58,288 bases of DNA from Gammaproteobacteria bacterium (GTDB taxonomy: Bacteria; Pseudomonadota; Gammaproteobacteria; Steroidobacterales; Rariloculaceae), in NCBI GenBank assembly GCA_017577365.1, contig PKRJ01000021.1, forward strand, positions 1 through 58,288, given 5' to 3'. Below the pieces are notes generated by a model. It saw nothing but the letters and a program-made list of their open reading frames with translations, did no database searches and had not been told where the DNA came from. Within the stretch, counting starts at the first letter, position 1. Each line of letters starts with the position of its first letter. The position numbers and the translations under genes were made by a program. Positions 54,160 through 58,288 of this stretch are shown here, piece by piece.

Positions 54160-56384
54160 GCGCGCTCCCTCCTATTCTCCCCGGCGTGGAGACCGGGGGC
54201 GCCGCCGGCTTCGCTCGATAATGGAAGCAGTATACTGATCTCCGCCCCGCCACGCTCGCGGTTCGCGGCGCGGATCTGACCGCCGTGCTCCTCGATCAGT
54301 TTCTTTACGATCGCGAGGCCGAGCCCGGTGCCTTTGACCTTTCCGGTCACGTACGGCTCGAAGGCCTGCGGGAGGATGTCCTCGGGGAAGCCCGGTCCGT
54401 TGTCGGCGACCTTGATCTCGACCGCATCGACGTCGCCGACTCGGACGTAACGCGTGGAGATATCGACGCGGGCGTCCGTCTGCCGCTCCATCGCCTCGAG
54501 GGCATTGCGCATCAGGTTGTGGAAGACCTGCCGCATCCGACCGGCATCGGCCTCGATCTCCGGCAAATTCGCGTCGAACGACAGCTTGATCGTCACCGGG
54601 TTCTCCGGCGAGCGATACAGCTCCGTGACCTCCGAGATCAGATCGTTCAGGTCGAAACGCGAAAGCTCGATGTCGGGCTGGCGCGCGTACTGGCTGAACG
54701 CGTTCACCATCTCCTTCATCGCCTCGACCTGTTGAATGATCGTATAGGTCGCGCGATCGAGAAGATCCATGCTCTCGTCGCCGGACGTGAGGTAACGCCT
54801 TCGTAGCCGCTCGGCCGAGAGCTGAATCGGCGTCAACGGATTCTTGATCTCGTGCGCGAGTCGCCGCGCGACCTCGCCCCAGGCGGCCTCGCGCTGGGCC
54901 TGGATCAGCGCCGTGATGTCGTCGAACACGACGACGTAACCGCCGGGCGTATCGCCCTCGCCCGGCAGCGCGGTGCACGCGCACATCAGCACGCGGCGCC
55001 CGACCTCGCCGCGCAGCACGATCTGCTCCCGCCATTCGCTCTTGCCTTCGGCGAGCTTGCCGGCGGCGACGTTCAAGAACTCGGCGAGCAACGGGCGGGA
55101 TTTCGCGAGATCGGCGAGCGATTCGCCGATATGCGCTTCGAGATCGAGATTCAGGATCATGCCCGCGGCGGCGTTCGCGGTGCGGATCCGCATGTCGGGC
55201 TCGAGCGCGACGACGCCGGTGGAAAGGCTCGCGAGAATCACCTCGAGCCGGCGCCGCTCGTTCTCGACCTTCTGCTCGCTCAGCCGGGCCTGGCGACGCG
55301 CCTCGGCGAGCCGCTGCGTCATGTCGTTGAACGAGTTGATCAGGAACCCGATCTCGTCGCGCGCCGGGACCGGCAGGCGCGTATCGAAGTCGCCGCGCGC
55401 GACCGCGCGCGTGCCCTGCATCAGCTGCTGGATCGGGCCGACGAGCCGGCGCGCCGACGTGAACGCGCCGTACACCGACGCGAGCACCGAGATCAGAAGC
55501 ACGAGGCTCAACGTCAGCGTGAAGCTGTACTTCAGGGGATTACGCAGATAGCTGAGCTCGGAGTACTGGTTGTACGTCTCCTGCACCGAGTTCGCGAGAG
55601 CCGAAAGACGCGGCTCGATGTCGAAGCGGGCGAGCAGCACCTGCGGCTCGGGACGCGGCGCACCGGACGTTCTCGGCTCGACGTTGACCGCGACGACGAT
55701 CTCGTAGGCGCCCTCGGGCAGCGGCTCGATGCTCACGAAGGGCCGCCTCTCCCGCAGCTGGATCAGGATCTCTTCCGTCGGATACATGACCTCGGCGCCC
55801 GGCCGCGAGGTGCTCGTCGCGACGATCCGCTGACCGGGCGCGAACAGCGACAGCTCCTCGGCGCCGATATCGCGCCGGAACGTGCCGATCTCCGCGACGA
55901 GCTCGTCGGCCGGCGTCGTCGCAAGACGCGCGGCGACGCGCTCGATCTCGTCGAGACTGCGCCGCCGCTGCAGGTCGAGGGCCGTCTGGCTCAGCGTCAA
56001 CGCGTCGTCGAGCCCGCGCTCGACGTCGACGTCGAACCAGTTGTCGATACCGCGATTGATGAACGCGACGGAGAAGAGATAGACGATCACGAGCGGCGTC
56101 ACCGCGAGCGCGACGAGCAGCGTGATCATGCGGAGCTTGAGCCTCGAGCCCGGCACGTGCCGGCGCAGGTCGCGCAGGAGCCGCGTGAGGTTCACCGCGA
56201 TCAGCGTGACGAGCAGCGCGACGCCGAGCGAGTTCACCAGCAGAATCCAGTTCTGCAGGCGCGCGAAGTCGTCCGAGTCCTCGGCAACGCGCGCGAACAA
56301 GAGCAGCGCGGCGAGCCACAGCACCACGCCGAATGCGAGGAGCAGGGCCCATAGCGCTCGCCTTACTCGTCGCCCAATCGCCAT
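54156..56384 (-). CDS. ntrY: NtrY-like sensor histidine kinase
   Basis: A 742-residue membrane kinase. N-terminal helices (ALWALLLAFGVVLWLAALLL; ILLVNSLGVALLVTLIAVNL; ITLLVALAVTPLVIVYLFSV) flank a periplasmic part, then come a further helix near 285-305, HAMP (RRLVGPIQQLMQGTRAVARG), a PAS domain (EVILASLSTGVVALEPDMRI), HisKA (RRLAHEIKNPLTPIQLSAER) and HATPase (MRNALEAMERQ; DNGPGFPEDIL; GTGLGLAIVKK). It autophosphorylates and signals to NtrX. The order rsmB-DUF4390-ntrY-ntrX is conserved in gammaproteobacteria. I chose the ATG at 56384; it overlaps the DUF4390 gene by 22 bases. Confidence 0.93.
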
Positions 56385-56980
56385 TCGTACCAGTCGCTCG
56401 CGAGGCTGAAATCCCTGCGCCAGAAGGCGAGAAGGCGCAGAGGTCCCGGATATCGCTCGGTATCGAGCACGACGCGAACTCGGAGATCGTACGATCGCCC
56501 CCGCTCGAGCAGCGACGCGTCGATCAGGGGCAGGTTCTCGATCCGACCGAGGTGATTCAACGCGCCGAACAACGTCGGGAACGAGGTGCGATCCCGGCTG
56601 TTCAGATTCGTGACGACGTAACGCTCGGTCAGCGCGTGATAGTCGAGCTGATAACGTTGACGAAGCGACGCGACGTCGCCGTCGACCCACCAGCGCCGGT
56701 TGTACGTGAGCTCGACGTCGAGGCGGATCGTCAGCGGCACGCCCGAGCGAAGCGCCTCGTGGGCCTCCTGCGGCAACCGCAGCTCCATCCACGCGTCGAG
56801 GTAGTAGACGTCGCCTTTGAGCTTGACGTCGGCCGAACGGATCTCGAAGCGGCCGGGATCGGCGTCCTGCGCAACCGTTGTCCGCCCGAGGCCGAGCAGC
56901 AGCGCGGCGAATACGAGGATCTTCAGCGCACCGGCGAACAGCCTGGTCGCGCCGGCGCTAATGGTGAGAGCCCGATACAC
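56363..56980 (-). CDS. DUF4390 exported protein
   Basis: A protein of about 205 residues with an N-terminal signal peptide (FAGALKILVFAALLLGLGRT, cut near TVAQ) and a DUF4390 domain (FEIRSADVKLKGDVYYLDAW; LTIRLDVELTYNRRWWVDGD; YQLDYHALTERYVVTNLNSR; SDWYEWRL at the C-terminus). The domain is of unknown function, but it almost always precedes ntrY, suggesting a role in envelope sensing by that kinase. The start is uncertain: a GTG at 56980 gives a compact signal peptide and a 23-base overlap with rsmB; in-frame ATGs lie further upstream inside rsmB. Confidence 0.82.
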   Translation of the reverse strand: MYRALTISAGATRLFAGALKILVFAALLLGLGRTTVAQDADPGRFEIRSADVKLKGDVYYLDAWMELRLPQEAHEALRSGVPLTIRLDVELTYNRRWWVDGDVASLRQRYQLDYHALTERYVVTNLNSRDRTSFPTLFGALNHLGRIENLPLIDASLLERGRSYDLRVRVVLDTERYPGPLRLLAFWRRDFSLASDWYEWRLGDE

Positions 56981-58280
56981 GCGTGACGTGCGCCTGCTGC
57001 TTGTCGATGCAAGCATAATAAAAGCCATCCCGGTCGGCTTCACCCGGCCGGACCTGAAACGGCGGGAAATCGGCCGCGAGCACCGCGTCGGATGCCGTAT
57101 CGAGCAGACGCTCGACCTGCGCATCATTCTCGCGTCGAACCAGCGTGCACGTCACGTAGACGAGCCGGCCTCCGGGACGAAGCAGCGGCCACAGCGCATC
57201 CATCAGCCGGCTCTGCAGCTCCGCGGCGCGCTCGATGTCCGTCGCGGTTCTCCGCAGCTTGATATCCGGATGCCGCCGGATCACGCCGAGCGCGCTGCAC
57301 GGCGCATCGAGCAAGATCCGGTCGAAAGGCTCGCCGTCCCACCACTCGGCGGGAGTCGACGCATCGCCGTGCACGAGCGTCGCGCGAAGTCGGAGCCGGG
57401 CGAGCATCGCGCGCATCGTCTCGAGCCGACTCGCGTCGCGCTCGACGGCGACGAGCTCGCCGAGCCCGGGGCATTCCTCGAGGATCTGCGCGGTCTTGCC
57501 GCCGGGCGCGGCGCACGCATCGAGCACGCGCAGACCGGGCGCAAGCGCGAGCCGCTCGGCCGCGCCCTGGGCGCCCGCGTCCTGCACGGACACGTCGCCG
57601 TCCTCCCAGCCGGGGAGACGCGTCATCGGCATCGGCTCGGCGAGCAGGATCGCGCCGCGCGGCGCGTCGGCGGTCGCCGCGCGGTCGACGGCGATGCCTT
57701 CCGCTTCGAGGCGTTCGAGATAACGCTCGCGAGACACGCGGGACAAGTTCACGCGCAGCCACATCGGCGGCGGAGAGTTGTTCGCGTCGAGCACCGCGCG
57801 CCAGTCGTCCGGCCGCTCGCGGCGAATCGTGTCGATCAGCCAAGCCGGATGGCTGAACGACGCCTCGGGCACGTCCGCCATGGCCGCCTCGAGGCGATCG
57901 CGCTCGCGCTGGAAGCGGCGCAGCACCGCGTTGACGAGCCCTTTCGCGCGCGGCGCGCCGATCAGACGCGCGGCGTCGACCGTCGCCGAGACCGCAGCGT
58001 GGTCCGGGACGCGCATCGCGTCGAGCTGGAGCAGGCCGATCCTGAGCAACGCGCCGAGCTCGACCTCGCGCGCCGGCAGCGGCCGATCGAGCAGCTGCGA
58101 GACCTGCCAATCGAGCCGGTGATGCCAACGGCACGCGCCGTAAGCGAGCGAACGCGCGAGCGATGCGTCGCGCTCCGGGAGCGCGGGGAGATCGCCGAGC
58201 GCGTCGTCGAGGGTCGCGCCGCGGATCACGCGCGCGACGGCGCGCGCCGCGGCCGCGCGCGGCGCCGCGCCGGCCGGCAC
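56958..58280 (-). CDS. rsmB: 16S rRNA (cytosine967-C5)-methyltransferase
   Basis: Methylates C967 of 16S rRNA. The 440-residue protein has an N-terminal NusB-like RNA-binding domain (VARVIRGATLDDAL; LARSLAYGACRWHHRLDWQV; AKGLVNAVLRRFQRE) and a C-terminal SAM-dependent catalytic domain with VQDAGAQGAAERLALAPG, VLDACAAPGGKTAQILE, catalytic Cys in LLDAPCSALGVIRRHPDIK and VYVTCTLVRRENDAQVE. The call uses a GTG eight bases from the window edge; the frame is open to the edge, so the true start may lie outside. It heads the rsmB-DUF4390-ntrYX operon. Confidence 0.93.
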   Translation of the reverse strand: MPAGAAPRAAAARAVARVIRGATLDDALGDLPALPERDASLARSLAYGACRWHHRLDWQVSQLLDRPLPAREVELGALLRIGLLQLDAMRVPDHAAVSATVDAARLIGAPRAKGLVNAVLRRFQRERDRLEAAMADVPEASFSHPAWLIDTIRRERPDDWRAVLDANNSPPPMWLRVNLSRVSRERYLERLEAEGIAVDRAATADAPRGAILLAEPMPMTRLPGWEDGDVSVQDAGAQGAAERLALAPGLRVLDACAAPGGKTAQILEECPGLGELVAVERDASRLETMRAMLARLRLRATLVHGDASTPAEWWDGEPFDRILLDAPCSALGVIRRHPDIKLRRTATDIERAAELQSRLMDALWPLLRPGGRLVYVTCTLVRRENDAQVERLLDTASDAVLAADFPPFQVRPGEADRDGFYYACIDKQQAHVTRVSGSHH

Positions 58281-58288
58281 GCGATGGG

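Overview
The window is a GC-rich chromosomal segment from a gammaproteobacterium. The evidence is conserved gammaproteobacterial gene order: coaBC-dut beside radC-rpmB-rpmG, rsmD facing ftsY-ftsE-ftsX-rpoH, priA followed by an FtsN-like SPOR protein, and rsmB-DUF4390-ntrY-ntrX. The lineage looks like a deep, high-GC branch (Steroidobacter/Woeseia/Nevskia-like), but that is inference. No CRISPR array, insertion sequence, prophage or rRNA operon was seen.

Layout. 1-2.4 kb: a LuxR-type regulator in visibly less GC-rich DNA, a tRNA-Gly(CCC) and a shortened GNAT protein. 2.4-7.4 kb: a secreted serine hydrolase, trmB, ampG, pyrE and a DUF4124 protein. 7.7-12.0 kb: a MacB-like ABC export operon (HlyD adaptor, ATPase, two FtsX-type permeases) whose adaptor carries a frameshift. 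12.3-17.9 kb: dut, coaBC, radC, rpmB, rpmG (51 codons), a fatty-acid desaturase and mutM. 17.9-24.5 kb: ggt, coaD, rsmD, ftsY-ftsE-ftsX and rpoH. 24.6-33.1 kb: an OmpA-like lipoprotein, a Nudix hydrolase, a PdsR-type response regulator and gltBD. 33.1-49.7 kb is a mixed accessory stretch: SDR, MFS pump, a two-gene OpuC/EgtU-like osmolyte importer, a signal-peptide-bearing NmrA-like protein, msrA, an S41 peptidase lipoprotein, a PdsS-type kinase, DUF924, a FadI-like thiolase, AEC permease, VOC protein, fructosamine kinase and HNH protein. 49.8-58.3 kb: priA, a SPOR protein, ntrYX, DUF4390 and rsmB.

The most notable signals: (1) a perfect CIRCE operator (9-9-9 inverted repeat) directly in front of rpoH, implying HrcA control of the heat-shock sigma factor; (2) an NtrX whose AAA+ domain has lost the Walker A lysine, Walker B acidic pair and GAFTGA loop; (3) a response regulator and a histidine kinase of the proteobacterial dedicated-sortase type, 15 kb apart, with no sortase or LPXTG substrate in the window; (4) an NmrA-like Rossmann protein with an apparent export signal; (5) a permease/substrate-binding fusion importer. 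Several short items (rpmG, the tRNA, the operator, terminators) were read directly from the bases.
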